Assembly: GCA_004292855.1 (NCBI GenBank) | Contig: RDXN01000030.1 | Span: 62,001 to 126,000 of the forward strand | Direction: 5' to 3' | From: Cytophagales bacterium | Lineage (GTDB): Bacteria; Bacteroidota; Bacteroidia; Cytophagales; Spirosomataceae | Length of the DNA stretch: 64,000 nt | Part shown: in pieces, positions 25,203-34,610 of the stretch | How the letters are laid out: each line of letters opens with the position of its first letter | Position numbering within the stretch: position 1 is the first letter of the stretch | Notes under the pieces: model-generated | The model's input: the letters and a program-made list of their open reading frames with translations, nothing else | The model's database searches: none | Told to the model about the DNA's origin: nothing | Program-made: the position numbers and the translations under genes

Positions 25203-26680
25203 AAAAACTCCTATTGACCCTTGCCGTAGCTCTTGTTCTGCTACTTATTGTATTGCTGGTCAATACCTTCCGGTTGCCATCGCGGCAGCTCACCGACGTA
25301 CCACCCGCCCCCGACCTGACCGGCTTCCCGGTCGACTCAGCAGTGGGGCGGCTATCAGCGGCCATTCAGTGCCGGACCGTTTCGTACACTGATTACTCCC
25401 TGACCGATACCACGCAGTTCGACAAGTTTCTGAGCCTGATTCGGGTGCGGTTCCCCCGCATTCATAGCCAGTTAAAACAGGAAACGGTCAATCGCTATGG
25501 TCTGCTGTACACCTGGGCGGGCAAAAATCCGGCCCTGCCGCCCGTGTTGCTCATGGGCCATTACGACGTGGTTCCCGTGATTCAGGGCACCGAGCGCATG
25601 TGGAAACGCCCGCCGTTTGCAGGGCTGGTCGAGGGCGGTTACGTGTATGGGCGCGGCACGCTCGACGATAAAACAACGGTCATGGGCCTGCTCGAAGCCG
25701 TCGAGTATTTGCTGGGCAAAGGCCACCAACCCGAACGGACCATTATGCTCGCCTTTGGGCAAGACGAAGAAACGCTGGGTAAACGCGGAGCCACAGCCAC
25801 CGTGGCCCTGCTCGAAAAGCGGGGTATCAAACCCCTTATGGTGATGGACGAAGGGGGCGTGGTGAAAACCGATGGTATTTCGGGCCTGAACAAGCCCATC
25901 GCGCTCATCGGCATCGGCGAAAAAGGCTACCTGAGCCTCGAATTGACCGTTACGGGCGAGGGTGGGCATTCGTCTATGCCACCCCGCCAAACGAGCATTG
26001 GCGTATTAGCAGCCGCCCTCGACAAACTCGAACAAAACCCGTTCCCTGCCCGGCTCGATGCGGGACTGAGCCAAATGTTCTCGTATTTGGGCCCAGAAAT
26101 GCCTTTGGGTCAGCGGCTTGTGTTTGCGAACCAATGGTTGTTCGGCCCCGTGATTCAACGGATTTTGAGTGGCTCCAATTCGGGCGATGCGACCCAACGA
26201 ACTACAACGGCTCCGACGATTATCAATGCGGGTCAGAAAGACAACGTGTTGCCCATTGATGCCTCGGCGGTGGTGAATTTCAGGATTTTACCCGGCGAGA
26301 CTACGAAGACCGTCACCCAGCGCGTAAAGGAAGTGATTGATGATGAGCGCGTAACCGTGAAAACGTATGGTACGTTTAGCGATCCATCGGCCTTGTCGGA
26401 CCCCGAAGCGGCCCCGTTTGTGCAACTTCACCGGACCATCCGGGCCGTGTTTCCAGAGGCCACCGTGGCCCCGTATTTGGTGCTAGGTGGAACAGACTCC
26501 CGGTTCTACAGCAAAATTTGCCCGAATGTGTACCGCTTTATGCCTGTGCGGATGAACGACGAATCGCTCAAGATGCCCCACGGCACCAACGAGCGCATAT
26601 CCGTGAAAGATTACACGGATATGGTGAAGTTTTACGCGACCTTGATTCAGAACACTAATTCGCTCCCCCCGACCCCTTAA
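25199..26680 (+). CDS. M20 family carboxypeptidase-like peptidase
   Basis: A 493-residue zinc-dependent M20 peptidase of the long PM20D1/carboxypeptidase S-like type. An N-terminal hydrophobic anchor LLTLAVALVLLLIVLLVNTF suggests membrane attachment facing the periplasm. Metal and catalytic motifs: LLMGHYDVVPV, YVYGRGTLDDKTTVMG, FGQDEETLGKRGA (catalytic and ligand Glu), GEGGHSSMPP in the dimerisation domain, and LGGTDSRFYSKIC near the end. Initiates at GTG 25199 within the stop codon of the GNAT gene (GTGA overlap), so the two are coupled. Likely releases amino acids from N-acyl or peptide substrates. Confidence 0.9.
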   Translation: MKKLLLTLAVALVLLLIVLLVNTFRLPSRQLTDVPPAPDLTGFPVDSAVGRLSAAIQCRTVSYTDYSLTDTTQFDKFLSLIRVRFPRIHSQLKQETVNRYGLLYTWAGKNPALPPVLLMGHYDVVPVIQGTERMWKRPPFAGLVEGGYVYGRGTLDDKTTVMGLLEAVEYLLGKGHQPERTIMLAFGQDEETLGKRGATATVALLEKRGIKPLMVMDEGGVVKTDGISGLNKPIALIGIGEKGYLSLELTVTGEGGHSSMPPRQTSIGVLAAALDKLEQNPFPARLDAGLSQMFSYLGPEMPLGQRLVFANQWLFGPVIQRILSGSNSGDATQRTTTAPTIINAGQKDNVLPIDASAVVNFRILPGETTKTVTQRVKEVIDDERVTVKTYGTFSDPSALSDPEAAPFVQLHRTIRAVFPEATVAPYLVLGGTDSRFYSKICPNVYRFMPVRMNDESLKMPHGTNERISVKDYTDMVKFYATLIQNTNSLPPTP

Positions 26681-26876
26681 CGGATTCGTAGTTGGACTTG
26701 AGTCGCCCCATTTCGGTGGCCAGAAACGTTTGCAACTCAGCGTTGAAGATTTCCTTTTCGGCCTCCGGCAACGACGCGTACAGGGCTTTCAACTCCTCGT
26801 TGATGGCGGCTCGTTCGGCGTCGGAGGCCGCATTGATGGAGCGATAGTGGTATCTGCGAAAATCGAATTGGGGCAT
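26655..26876 (-). CDS. small hypothetical protein upstream-adjacent partner of tatC transcript
   Basis: A 73-residue helical, charged protein (SDAERAAINEELKALYASLP, EKEIFNAELQTFLATEMG) with no membrane segment. The ATG at 26876 lies 4 nt after the tatC stop on the same strand, so it is the distal gene of a tatC operon. The 3' end overlaps the convergent M20 gene by 26 nt. I do not recognise a family; conserved position next to tatC in relatives would support it as real. Confidence 0.65.
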   Translation of the reverse strand: MPQFDFRRYHYRSINAASDAERAAINEELKALYASLPEAEKEIFNAELQTFLATEMGRLKSNYESVKGSGGAN

Positions 26877-26880
26877 ACTC

Positions 26881-27783
26881 TTATTCGTTGTCCCGTACAG
26901 GATTCCTCGCCAGTTCTTTGAGCCGGGCACGTTCGATGGAGCCGGATACCCAGATACTGACTTCGTAGAGCAACACCAGTGGTAACGTAACGGTCAATTG
27001 GCTAAAAATGTCGGGCGAGGGGGTAATCAGACCCGAAATAACCAGGATCACGATGAAAGCGTGCTTCCGATAGGACCGCATGAACGAGGGTGTCAGAATC
27101 CCCACTTTCGAGAGTACGAAGGCCACAATCGGCATCTGAAACATAATGGCGCAACCCATACAGAGCGTGATCAGCGTACCGATATACGAGTCGATGGCAT
27201 ACTGATTCTGAATGGACTCATCGAGCTGGTAGTTCGCCAGGAAGTTGATCACCAACGGTGAAACAATATAGTAGCCGAAGAACAAGCCGATCAAAAACAG
27301 CATGGACACGTAGAACGTAGCCCCACGAGCCGCCCGACTTTCTTCGGGCCGTAGGCCGGGCTTGATGAACCGCCACACCTCCCAGAAAGCGTAGGGGAAT
27401 GCGAAACAGATGCCGATAATCACCGACGAGGTAATGCTCATCGTGAACTGATCGGCCATGCCCAGGGCCTGTAGTTTAAAGTCGAGCTTCTTGACGCACA
27501 GATCGGCATAACCCGTCCAATCAGCGAGTTTGCACATCTGCCGGTACGTCCAGAAATCCTCTCTGCTAGGTGCTATAATGACTCCTTTATAAATGTCTTT
27601 GATGAAAATAAAGGCAGTAAGCCCAAACACCACGATGGCTATTGCCGCCCTGATAATGTGCCAGCGGAGTTCTTCGAGGTGTTCGAGAAACGACATTTCG
27701 GTCCCGTCCTCTGCGGGTTCTTCGTCCTGGGCCGGAGCCGGATCGTCGTACGGGTACTCGTTAAATTCTTGGTCGAGTGGCAT
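26881..27783 (-). CDS. tatC: Sec-independent protein translocase subunit TatC
   Basis: Core membrane receptor of the twin-arginine translocase, which exports folded proteins with RR signal peptides. The 300-residue protein has an acidic N-terminal extension, then the hallmark MSFLEHLEELRWHIIRA, six hydrophobic segments (for instance AAIAIVVFGLTAFIFI, GIFCAF-like FAFPYAFWEVWRFIKPGL, VVAF-like PIVAFVLSKVGI) and the conserved YRKHAFIVILVISGLITPSPD. There are no tatA/B genes in the window. Palindrome DNA separates it from upstream glyA. Confidence 0.95.
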   Translation of the reverse strand: MPLDQEFNEYPYDDPAPAQDEEPAEDGTEMSFLEHLEELRWHIIRAAIAIVVFGLTAFIFIKDIYKGVIIAPSREDFWTYRQMCKLADWTGYADLCVKKLDFKLQALGMADQFTMSITSSVIIGICFAFPYAFWEVWRFIKPGLRPEESRAARGATFYVSMLFLIGLFFGYYIVSPLVINFLANYQLDESIQNQYAIDSYIGTLITLCMGCAIMFQMPIVAFVLSKVGILTPSFMRSYRKHAFIVILVISGLITPSPDIFSQLTVTLPLVLLYEVSIWVSGSIERARLKELARNPVRDNE

Positions 27784-27789
27784 CTATTT

Positions 27790-27881
27790 AATGAGTGAAT
27801 TAGTGAATGAGCGAATTAGCGAATGAAATACTAGGCTAACCTTCGCATTCACTCAATCACTAATTCACTCATTCACTCATT
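27790..27881. repeat. intergenic palindrome, GAGTGAATTAGTGAAT word family
   Basis: Left half AATGAGTGAATTAGTGAATG (from 27790) followed by AGCGAATTAGCGAATG, and right half CATTCACTCAATCACTAATTC followed by ACTCATTCACTCATT (to 27881), form an imperfect inverted repeat. It spans exactly from just after the tatC start codon region to the glyA stop (TAA at 27880-27882 is made of its outermost bases). Confidence 0.8.
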
Positions 27882-29205
27882 ATACTTGGTACAACGGAAA
27901 AGCCTTCATCCATTCGTTGATTTCCTCCCGAATGGCCAGAATCTTGGCGTCGTTGTCGTGATTGGTCAACACTTCGTCGATATATACGACAATCCGCTCC
28001 ATGTCCGATTCAACCAGACCGCGCGTTGTCATGGCCGCCGTTCCCACGCGCATCCCCGACGTGACCATCGGCGACTTGTCATCAAAGGGAACCATATTTT
28101 TGTTGATCGTAATATCGGCCTTAATCAGGGTGTTTTCGGCCAGTTTGCCGGTCAGGTGGTTACCTTTCGAGCGGAGGTCGATCAGCATCAGATGGTTGTC
28201 GGTTCCGCCCGAAATAATCGAGTAGCCCCGGTCCGTAAATGCCCGCGCCATCGCCTGCGCGTTAGCTTGAACTCGACTTGCATAGGCTGCAAAATCATCG
28301 GTCAGGGCCTCGCCGAACGCAACGGCTTTGGCGGCAATAATATGTTCCAGAGGGCCACCCTGCGTACCGGGGAACACGCCCGAATCGAGCAGCGACGACA
28401 TCATGCGCAACTCGCCTTTGGGCGTTTTGATGCCGAACGGGTTCTCAAAATCGTTGCGGAGCATGATGAGGCCACCGCGTGTGCCGCGCAGGGTCTTATG
28501 CGTCGTAGTCGTGGCAATATGCACATGGTCGAGCGGGTCGTTGAGCAAGCCTTTGGCGATCAGACCGGCGGGGTGCGAAATATCGGCCAGAAGCAGGGCA
28601 CCAATTTGATCGGCGATGGCACGGAGCCGGGCGTAGTCCCAGTCGCGGCTGTAGGCCGAAGCCCCGCAAATCATCATCTTGGGCCCCTCGCGCATGGCGG
28701 TTTCCTCTACTTTGTCGTAGTCGATCACGCCCGTTTCGCGTTCCACACCGTAGAACGTAGGCCGGAAATATTTACCCGAAATGTTTACGGATGAACCGTG
28801 TGTGAGGTGACCACCGTGCGACAGATCAAAGCCAAGAATGGTATCGCCTGGTTTTAGGCAAGCCAGAAAAACGGCCATGTTGGCGTTAGCCCCGGAGTGC
28901 GGCTGCACGTTGGCCCAACTTGCCCCGAACAATTCTTTGGCCCGATCAATGGCAATTTGTTCTACTTGATCGACCACCTCACAACCCCCGTAGTAGCGTT
29001 TGCCCGGAAGCCCCTCGGCGTATTTATTGGTCAGCACGCTCCCGGCGGCTTCCAGTACGGCGGGCGACACAAAGTTTTCCGAAGCAATCAGCTCGATACC
29101 CGACTCCTGCCGGTGCTGCTCCTTAGCAATCAGATCGAACACCTGCGTGTCGCGGGTGGTTGCGGTGGTCATCGTTTCAGTGGTCATAATTTGGTCATTG
29201 GTCAT
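27880..29205 (-). CDS. glyA: serine hydroxymethyltransferase
   Basis: PLP enzyme that converts serine and tetrahydrofolate to glycine and 5,10-methylene-THF, the main one-carbon source. About 430-441 residues. Seen: [53 protein letters not shown], the PLP-lysine motif [13 protein letters not shown] (near residue 240) and [13 protein letters not shown]. The N-terminus is uncertain: ATGs at 29205, 29187 and 29172 all precede [14 protein letters not shown] candidate promoter lies upstream at 29270-29277. Confidence 0.96.
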   Translation of the reverse strand: MTNDQIMTTETMTTATTRDTQVFDLIAKEQHRQESGIELIASENFVSPAVLEAAGSVLTNKYAEGLPGKRYYGGCEVVDQVEQIAIDRAKELFGASWANVQPHSGANANMAVFLACLKPGDTILGFDLSHGGHLTHGSSVNISGKYFRPTFYGVERETGVIDYDKVEETAMREGPKMMICGASAYSRDWDYARLRAIADQIGALLLADISHPAGLIAKGLLNDPLDHVHIATTTTHKTLRGTRGGLIMLRNDFENPFGIKTPKGELRMMSSLLDSGVFPGTQGGPLEHIIAAKAVAFGEALTDDFAAYASRVQANAQAMARAFTDRGYSIISGGTDNHLMLIDLRSKGNHLTGKLAENTLIKADITINKNMVPFDDKSPMVTSGMRVGTAAMTTRGLVESDMERIVVYIDEVLTNHDNDAKILAIREEINEWMKAFPLYQV

Positions 29206-29269
29206 TGGAAACTAATCCTTGGCAACAAATACCGAACGACTACTAACCAACAGCCTGTTTTCTAAGCTG

Positions 29270-29277
29270 CAAAAATA
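29270..29277 (-). promoter_or_regulatory. candidate -7 element for glyA
   Basis: On the minus strand this reads TATTTTTG, an exact TAnnTTTG match, followed by CAGC and the glyA start 65 nt on. No clear -33 TTG was found at 19-21 nt, so the call is tentative. Confidence 0.4.
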
Positions 29278-29358
29278 AGGCTTTTTGAGAAGGTAAGCTG
29301 TACCGAGATAACATCTTGTTTCAGAAAGATCGAGGCCGCCCGTGCTGTCATCGCTGGA

Positions 29359-30219
29359 CTACCGCCCGCGCCCGGCCACCTGATATTTCAACGGCGTCGT
29401 GCCTGACAAGAGCCGGAATTGCCGATGAAAGTGCGAGATGTTGTTGAATCCGCATTCCAGGCCCACTTGCCCCACGCTCATGTCGTTCTGCGTCAGCAGC
29501 TTGCGAGCGTGACTAATGCGAACTTCGTTCAGATACTCAACAAACGATTTACCCGTGCGTTTGCGGAAGTACCGGCAAAACGCTGCCGGGGCCATCCCCG
29601 CTACCGAGGCAATTTGCTCAATGCGGATTTCGGTTCTGAAATGCTTCAGCATGTAGTCCAGAACCCGTTTCATGCGCTCGGTTTCGGCCTCGCTCACGGA
29701 GAGTTGGTAGCCGTCGCTTGCCAGCAAGGTCGTGTCCGAAACAAGCGTCAGCTCGTGTAGCAGGGTCAGAAAAGCCAGCAGTCGGGGCATACCGTCGAGC
29801 GTGGCGAGTTGAATTAAGCGCGGGCCGAGGTCAGTTTCTTGAGTCGGTAAAAAGCGCAAACCATATTGCGCCCGCCTGAGCAATTGACCAATGGCTGAGG
29901 CTTCGGGCAGCGCGTTTAGGACGGTTTCGGCGAAGGTGGCCGGAAACTGCACGACCACGGCTTCGGCGGGGCTGTCGGCGGGTTGGTCGTCGTCGTTGCG
30001 CCAGAAATGGGGCAGGTTCGGCCCTACCAGCACCAGATCGCCCGCGTCGAAGGAGCTGATGTGATCGCCCACGAACCGTTTGCCGCTGCTCCGAACAATG
30101 TAGGTCAGTTCGTATTCGGGGTGGTAGTGCCAGGGCGCGTCGAACTGCGGCATACGGATGTGTTTCACCAGCAACGATGTCTGTTCAGCGATTGTAACTT
30201 TCTCGAAAAGGGCTTTCAT
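29359..30219 (-). CDS. AraC family transcriptional regulator
   Basis: A 286-residue regulator. The N-terminal cupin sensing domain has MPQFDAPWHYHPEYELTYIV and FDAGDLVLVGPNLPHFWRN. The C-terminal double helix-turn-helix (IEQIASVAGMAPAAFCRYFR, then VGQVGLECGFNNISHFHRQF) is of AraC type. Cupin-AraC proteins of this subtype usually sense sugars or small metabolites. The start at 30219 (MKALFEKVTI) is chosen; the frame extends to 30357 but that would overlap the divergent gene. Divergent from the PhyH dioxygenase gene with a ~116-nt shared control region, so that gene is its likely target. Confidence 0.9.
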   Translation of the reverse strand: MKALFEKVTIAEQTSLLVKHIRMPQFDAPWHYHPEYELTYIVRSSGKRFVGDHISSFDAGDLVLVGPNLPHFWRNDDDQPADSPAEAVVVQFPATFAETVLNALPEASAIGQLLRRAQYGLRFLPTQETDLGPRLIQLATLDGMPRLLAFLTLLHELTLVSDTTLLASDGYQLSVSEAETERMKRVLDYMLKHFRTEIRIEQIASVAGMAPAAFCRYFRKRTGKSFVEYLNEVRISHARKLLTQNDMSVGQVGLECGFNNISHFHRQFRLLSGTTPLKYQVAGRGR

Positions 30220-30335
30220 GTGGGATAGTGGAATCAGGTTTCGTGCGGTATATTGATGCCTTGACTGCGTAATTTTGTTAAAGAGGGTCAATATTTCACA
30301 TAAAGAGGAGAAGAAACCGAATTTTACTTCTTTGG

Positions 30336-31223
30336 ATGACGAGTATTTTTGTGCCATATAAAGCGTTCCTAATCAAAACCAACGTAGCCGTGACCATCCA
30401 ATCCGACAAACAAACCCTCCTCGACGAACTGAACGATCCGTTCGCTGTCCCCGCAGAAGTCGTTGCCCATTACCGCGCGAAAGGCTACGTGAAGCTCAAG
30501 CAGGTCCTCAGCCCCGATGTGCTCGACTATTACGGCACGCTCATCTCCGATCTGGTGATTCAACTGAACACGCTCACCAAACCCATGGAAGAACGCACGA
30601 CCTACGAGCGGGCATTCTTGCAGATTATGAACCTCTGGCGCGAAAACGACGAGGTGCGCGAGTTTGTGTTCTCACGTCGGCTGGCCAAGGTTGCCGCCGA
30701 TCTGATGGAGGTCGATGGGGTTCGACTATACCACGATCAGGCTTTGTACAAGGAACCGTCGGGCGGCATTACGCCCTGGCATGCCGATCAGTTTTATTGG
30801 CCGCTGGCGTCGCCCAAGACCGTCACGGTTTGGATTCCGTTGCAGGAAACGCCCATGCACATGGGGCCGCTGGCCTTCGCCGAGGGGAGCCAACACGTGG
30901 AGATTGGTCGCGATATCGAGATCAGCGACGACAGCGAAAAGATTTTGTCGGACGAGTTGCAACGGCAGAACTTCCCGATGAACGACTCGCCGTTCGAACT
31001 AGGCGAGGTGAGTTACCACGCGGGTTGGACATTCCACCGCGCTGGGCCGAACACCTCCGACCGCCCCCGCAAGGTGATGACGATGATCTACATGGACCGC
31101 GATCAGGTGATTATGCCCCCCCGCAACAGTTATCAAACCGCCGACTGGGCCACCTGGCTCGACAACAAGGCGGTTGGCTCTGCGCCGGATAGTTATTTGA
31201 ACCCGGTGTTGTTTGAGCGGTAG
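30336..31223 (+). CDS. phytanoyl-CoA dioxygenase (PhyH) family oxygenase
   Basis: Fe(II)/2-oxoglutarate-dependent oxygenase of about 280-295 residues. Iron facial triad: TPWHADQFYWPL (His and Asp) and WTFHRAGPN (distal His), with RKVMTMIYMD providing the 2-oxoglutarate Arg region. The substrate is unknown; bacterial PhyH proteins act on diverse small molecules. The start is uncertain: ATG 30336 gives MTSIFVPYKA..., while a GTG at 30390 gives MTIQSDKQTLL and fits better if the leader is not conserved. Divergent from an AraC regulator, which is probably its control gene. Confidence 0.88.
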   Translation: MTSIFVPYKAFLIKTNVAVTIQSDKQTLLDELNDPFAVPAEVVAHYRAKGYVKLKQVLSPDVLDYYGTLISDLVIQLNTLTKPMEERTTYERAFLQIMNLWRENDEVREFVFSRRLAKVAADLMEVDGVRLYHDQALYKEPSGGITPWHADQFYWPLASPKTVTVWIPLQETPMHMGPLAFAEGSQHVEIGRDIEISDDSEKILSDELQRQNFPMNDSPFELGEVSYHAGWTFHRAGPNTSDRPRKVMTMIYMDRDQVIMPPRNSYQTADWATWLDNKAVGSAPDSYLNPVLFER

Positions 31224-31256
31224 TTTTTTGGGACACCGGTACGCCGGAGCGGGAGG

Positions 31257-31422
31257 ACCACAGTGATGCACGGAGGTACACAGAGATTTTTTGTCATCCC
31301 GAAGAATGAGGGATCTACCTTGTGAATGCTCAACTTGGAGAAAAGCAAACTAGATCCCTCATTCTTCTGGATGACAAAGAAAACTGTGTTACTCTGTGCC
31401 ACACTCCGTGTACTCCGTGGTT
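31257..31422. repeat. nested intergenic palindrome (CACGGAG outer, TCATCCCGAAGAATGAG inner)
   Basis: The inner arms 31291-31317 and 31351-31377 match over 27 nt with one mismatch (TTGTCATCCCGAAGAATGAG + GGATCTA). The outer arms are imperfect: CCACAGTGATGCACGGAGGT... on the left against CTCTGTGCCACACTCCGTG...CCGTGG on the right. The inner word is shared with the palindrome at 38332-38483. The CACGGAG/CACAGAG word is, from memory, found in unrelated bacteria as well. Confidence 0.85.
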
Positions 31423-31450
31423 AAAAACTCCGTAATTGGAAATATTTTTG
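31421..31450 (+). promoter_or_regulatory. candidate promoter for dsbD
   Basis: TATTTTTG at 31443-31450 matches TAnnTTTG; a TTA (one base from the -33 TTG) lies at 31421-31423 with a 19-nt spacer. The -33 element is the edge of the preceding palindrome's right arm. dsbD starts 59 nt downstream of the -7 box. Confidence 0.45.
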
Positions 31451-31508
31451 CAGCGTTCGTGTTAGACTAGTCATACAGTCTATGTACCTGCCGATCATCG
31501 TATTTCCA

Positions 31509-33623
31509 ATGAAACATACCTTTCCTTTCTGGGCATTCCTCTTGTTGCCCTTGCTGTCGTGGGGGCAGATCAAACAAAATCCCGCCGTTTGGACATTTAG
31601 TCTCGACAAGAAAACCGCCAATGTCGGCGACGTGGTCACGGTCAATATAAAAGGCAGTATTCAGGATGGTTGGTATGTGTATTCCAACGATTTCAAGCTA
31701 GATCCCGGCCCAAATCCGGCTGTCGTCACCGTTAACCCAAGCGGTCTATATGAAGTGGTCGGCGCGGCTACACCAGTTGGCGTAAAAGAAAAGTTCGAGG
31801 ATATATGGCCGGGCAACGTACGCTATTTCATTGGAAGCGCATTGTTCAAGCAAAAAATCAAGCTGCTTAAAGCTGGCCCTGTTTCAATAAATGGAAACCT
31901 GAATTTTTCCACATGCTCCACAAAAGATGGAACATGCCTGCCCCCCGCCGACGAACCGTTTGAGCTAGCTGTTCAGGTTGCCAGCGCACCGACCACGACC
32001 TCGGCTACCAGCGCAAGCCTGACTAAACCAATCAGCACAACCGTAGCCGCAGCTACAACGGTTGTCTCAGCACCCGCGCCCCTCACGGCCCCGGTAACAA
32101 CCTCGGCAACCGTGTCGGCCACCCCGCCCGTTGCGAACCCTACCGACCCGTTGACTGCCCTCGATGGCACAACTGAGAAAGAGGCCGATGGCTCACTGTG
32201 GGGTTTCATCATCACGGCGTTTTTGTCGGGTTTGGTGGCCCTGCTCACGCCCTGCGTGTTCCCGATTATCCCGATGACGGTTAGTTTCTTTACCAATCAG
32301 AAGGGGGGCGTTTGGAAGGCCCTGCTCTACGGGGCGTCGATTATCCTTATTTACGTGCTGATCGGGACGGTCGTCTCGCGGATCAACGGCCCGGCTTTTG
32401 CCAATTTTGTGAGTACACACTGGCTTCCCAACGTGCTGTTCTTCGCCGTATTCTTCGTCTTCGGACTGTCGTTTCTGGGCCTGTTTGAGATCGTGTTGCC
32501 CAGTTCGCTCGTCAACAAGGCCGACCAACAGGCTGAGCGTGGTGGCGTGGTGGGGATTCTGTTTATGGCCTTCACGCTGGTACTGGTGTCGTTTTCGTGT
32601 ACTGGCCCCATTGTAGGGAGCTTGCTCGTGGCTTCGGCGGGGGGTGAGGTCATTAAACCCATTGTGGGGATGGCGGCTTTCTCGTCGGCGTTCGCGATTC
32701 CGTTTACCTTGTTCGCGCTGTTCCCGCAGTGGCTCAAGAGCTTGCCCAAATCGGGCGGGTGGCTCAATTCGGTGAAGGTGGTGCTGGGTTTTCTGGAACT
32801 GGCCCTCGCGCTCAAGTTCCTGAGCATCGCCGATCAAGTCTACCATTGGGGCCTCCTCGACCGCGACGTATTCCTGTCGTTCTGGATTGTGATTTTTGCC
32901 TTGATCGGCTTCTACCTGCTCGGCAAGATTCGCCTGCCCCACGACAGCGAGACCAAGATGGTCAGTGTTCCGCGCTTGTTGATGGCTATTCTGATGTTCG
33001 CCTTTGTAGTCTACATGGTGCCAGGTTTGTGGGGTGCTCCCCTCAAAGCGTTGGCCGGGTATCTGCCTCCCGAAACCTCGCAGGATTTTAATATCAGTGG
33101 GGGAGTGGCAGCAGGCAATGGCGGTCCGACGGGTCGGCAGAACGGTTCAGAGTCGCGTCGGCATGGGGCGTTGTTCAAGCTGCCCCACAATTTGGGGGGC
33201 TTTTTCGACTACAAAGAAGCCCTGGCCTACGCCAAAACGGTAAACAAGCCGGTTTTTATTGACTTCACTGGCCACGGTTGTGTGAACTGCCGCGAGATGG
33301 AAGCCCGCGTCTGGAGCGACCCACAGGTACGCAATCGCTTGCAAAACGACTACGTGGTGGTGGCTCTTTATGTCGATGATAAAACCGAACTTCCCCAAAC
33401 GGAGTGGTATAAATCGACCTACGACCAGAAAGATAAAAAGACTATCGGCGCACAAAACGCCGACCTGCAAATTGTCAAATACAACAACAACGCCCAGCCA
33501 CACTACTGCCTTGTCGATCACGACGGCAACCTGCTCGTGCGCCCCAAAAACTACGATTTGAACGCCCAAAACTTCGCCCAGTTTCTTGATTCGGGGAAGG
33601 CGAAGTTTGAGAAAAAAGGGTAA
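31509..33623 (+). CDS. dsbD: thiol:disulfide interchange protein DsbD
   Basis: Carries reducing equivalents from cytosolic thioredoxin across the inner membrane to periplasmic oxidoreductases. 704 residues: signal peptide (FLLLPLLSWGQ), an alpha domain with the Cys pair STCSTKDGTC (about 134-143), a Thr/Ala/Pro-rich linker of ~55 residues, then eight or so membrane segments (about 230-520) with the conserved Cys in LLTPCVFPIIPMTVSFF and VSFSCTGPIVGSLL. It ends in a thioredoxin-like gamma domain with HGCVNCREME (CVNC near 590). The start at 31509 begins the signal peptide. All redox Cys pairs are present. Terminated by the strong hairpin that follows. Confidence 0.95.
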   Translation: MKHTFPFWAFLLLPLLSWGQIKQNPAVWTFSLDKKTANVGDVVTVNIKGSIQDGWYVYSNDFKLDPGPNPAVVTVNPSGLYEVVGAATPVGVKEKFEDIWPGNVRYFIGSALFKQKIKLLKAGPVSINGNLNFSTCSTKDGTCLPPADEPFELAVQVASAPTTTSATSASLTKPISTTVAAATTVVSAPAPLTAPVTTSATVSATPPVANPTDPLTALDGTTEKEADGSLWGFIITAFLSGLVALLTPCVFPIIPMTVSFFTNQKGGVWKALLYGASIILIYVLIGTVVSRINGPAFANFVSTHWLPNVLFFAVFFVFGLSFLGLFEIVLPSSLVNKADQQAERGGVVGILFMAFTLVLVSFSCTGPIVGSLLVASAGGEVIKPIVGMAAFSSAFAIPFTLFALFPQWLKSLPKSGGWLNSVKVVLGFLELALALKFLSIADQVYHWGLLDRDVFLSFWIVIFALIGFYLLGKIRLPHDSETKMVSVPRLLMAILMFAFVVYMVPGLWGAPLKALAGYLPPETSQDFNISGGVAAGNGGPTGRQNGSESRRHGALFKLPHNLGGFFDYKEALAYAKTVNKPVFIDFTGHGCVNCREMEARVWSDPQVRNRLQNDYVVVALYVDDKTELPQTEWYKSTYDQKDKKTIGAQNADLQIVKYNNNAQPHYCLVDHDGNLLVRPKNYDLNAQNFAQFLDSGKAKFEKKG

Positions 33624-33628
33624 AAAGA

Positions 33629-33653
33629 AAGCCGGGTCCAAGTGGCCCGGCTT
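33629..33653. terminator. bidirectional hairpin terminator between dsbD and the barrel gene
   Basis: AAGCCGGG (33629-33636) pairs with CCCGGCTT (33646-33653) around a 9-nt loop, 5 nt after the dsbD stop. Flanking AAAAAGA / TCTTC give weak A/T tails on each side, consistent with a terminator serving both convergent genes. Confidence 0.75.
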
Positions 33654-33693
33654 CTTCGATTCAGTTCGTAGGTTCAACAAAAACGATCTTTAC

Positions 33694-34389
33694 TTACCGA
33701 CTGAGCGGGAATGAGTAGCCGAGTGATACGCTCACACCCCGGTTGCGGACCGGCAACTGCACCACCGGCACTTCGAGTTGACGTGTGAAGCCGTGTACGT
33801 AGCGACCTTCGAGCATGAACTGCCCCGCTCCGGCGTTGAAGGCTAATCCAAGTCCACCGACTCCGCTGAAATCCCATTGTTTCATGACCCCGCCCAGCGG
33901 CAGGTTGATGTTGAGCGGCTGGGTGCGGAACAGACCATCACCACGGGCACTCACGCGGCTGTCGGCAGCATAACTCACCGACGGACCGGCAATGATGTAG
34001 GGCTGAACGGGGCTATCGGAGCTAGCCAGGTTGATTTTGGCAAGGAGTGGCACCTCGATGTTTCTTGTTTGCAAAGAAATCCGGGCACCCAGGGGCAGGT
34101 TTACACCCAACACATCGAAATCAAAACTCTGGCGAATAACCAGCCCTTTTTGCGCATAGCCAATTTCGGGGCGGAACGAGACGCGCTCACCCAGCGGAAT
34201 GTCGAGGAACAACGCCCCCTGTGGGCCGGGCGACAACTGGAAATTGGGCGTGTAGTTGTCTAGGATTTGGGGTTTTGATACCGAACCCCAGTGGGCACCA
34301 CCCCGGAAACCGAGTTGTACCTGGGCAAAGGTTGAGGTGGTGGCGAAGAGGCCGGCAATAGTGGCGAGGGCAAGAAGTGAACGTTTCAT
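33694..34389 (-). CDS. outer membrane beta-barrel protein (PorT-like)
   Basis: A 231-residue exported protein: signal peptide SLLALATIAGLFATTSTFAQ, then VQLGFRGGAHWGSVS and alternating amphipathic strands (FRPEIGYAQKGLVIRQ, EVPLLAKINLASSDSPVQPY, LGLAFNAGAGQFMLEGRYVHG) ending with VSVSLGYSFPLSR, a typical barrel-closing strand with an aromatic near the end. Matches the small 8-stranded 'outer membrane beta-barrel/PorT' group common in Bacteroidota; role unknown. Divergent from the acyltransferase gene. Confidence 0.85.
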   Translation of the reverse strand: MKRSLLALATIAGLFATTSTFAQVQLGFRGGAHWGSVSKPQILDNYTPNFQLSPGPQGALFLDIPLGERVSFRPEIGYAQKGLVIRQSFDFDVLGVNLPLGARISLQTRNIEVPLLAKINLASSDSPVQPYIIAGPSVSYAADSRVSARGDGLFRTQPLNINLPLGGVMKQWDFSGVGGLGLAFNAGAGQFMLEGRYVHGFTRQLEVPVVQLPVRNRGVSVSLGYSFPLSR

Positions 34390-34610
34390 TTTTCTGGTTC
34401 TTTTTGTTGTTTATCCGTCCAAACAGGAGCGGCAGAAACCGTCGCGTTTTTGTTGAACTATCGGACGTTTCTGATGCTTGGATAGATGCCAGAAAAAAAG
34501 GATTAATGCGGTAGGAAATATTTTTTGTCGCTTTTGCCCCCAAAGGCGTTTGTATAGAAATCGTATCGACTACTCGTATATTTACCGACTTACGCGACTG
34601 CCAATAACCA

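Noticed and set aside
27886-28794. 302-codon open frame antisense to glyA
   Set aside because: Shadow frame; glyA carries all family motifs on the minus strand.
31257-31422. tRNA or structured ncRNA
   Set aside because: Strong pairing is that of a simple long hairpin; no cloverleaf or T-loop sequence. No tRNA or rRNA gene was recognised anywhere in the window.
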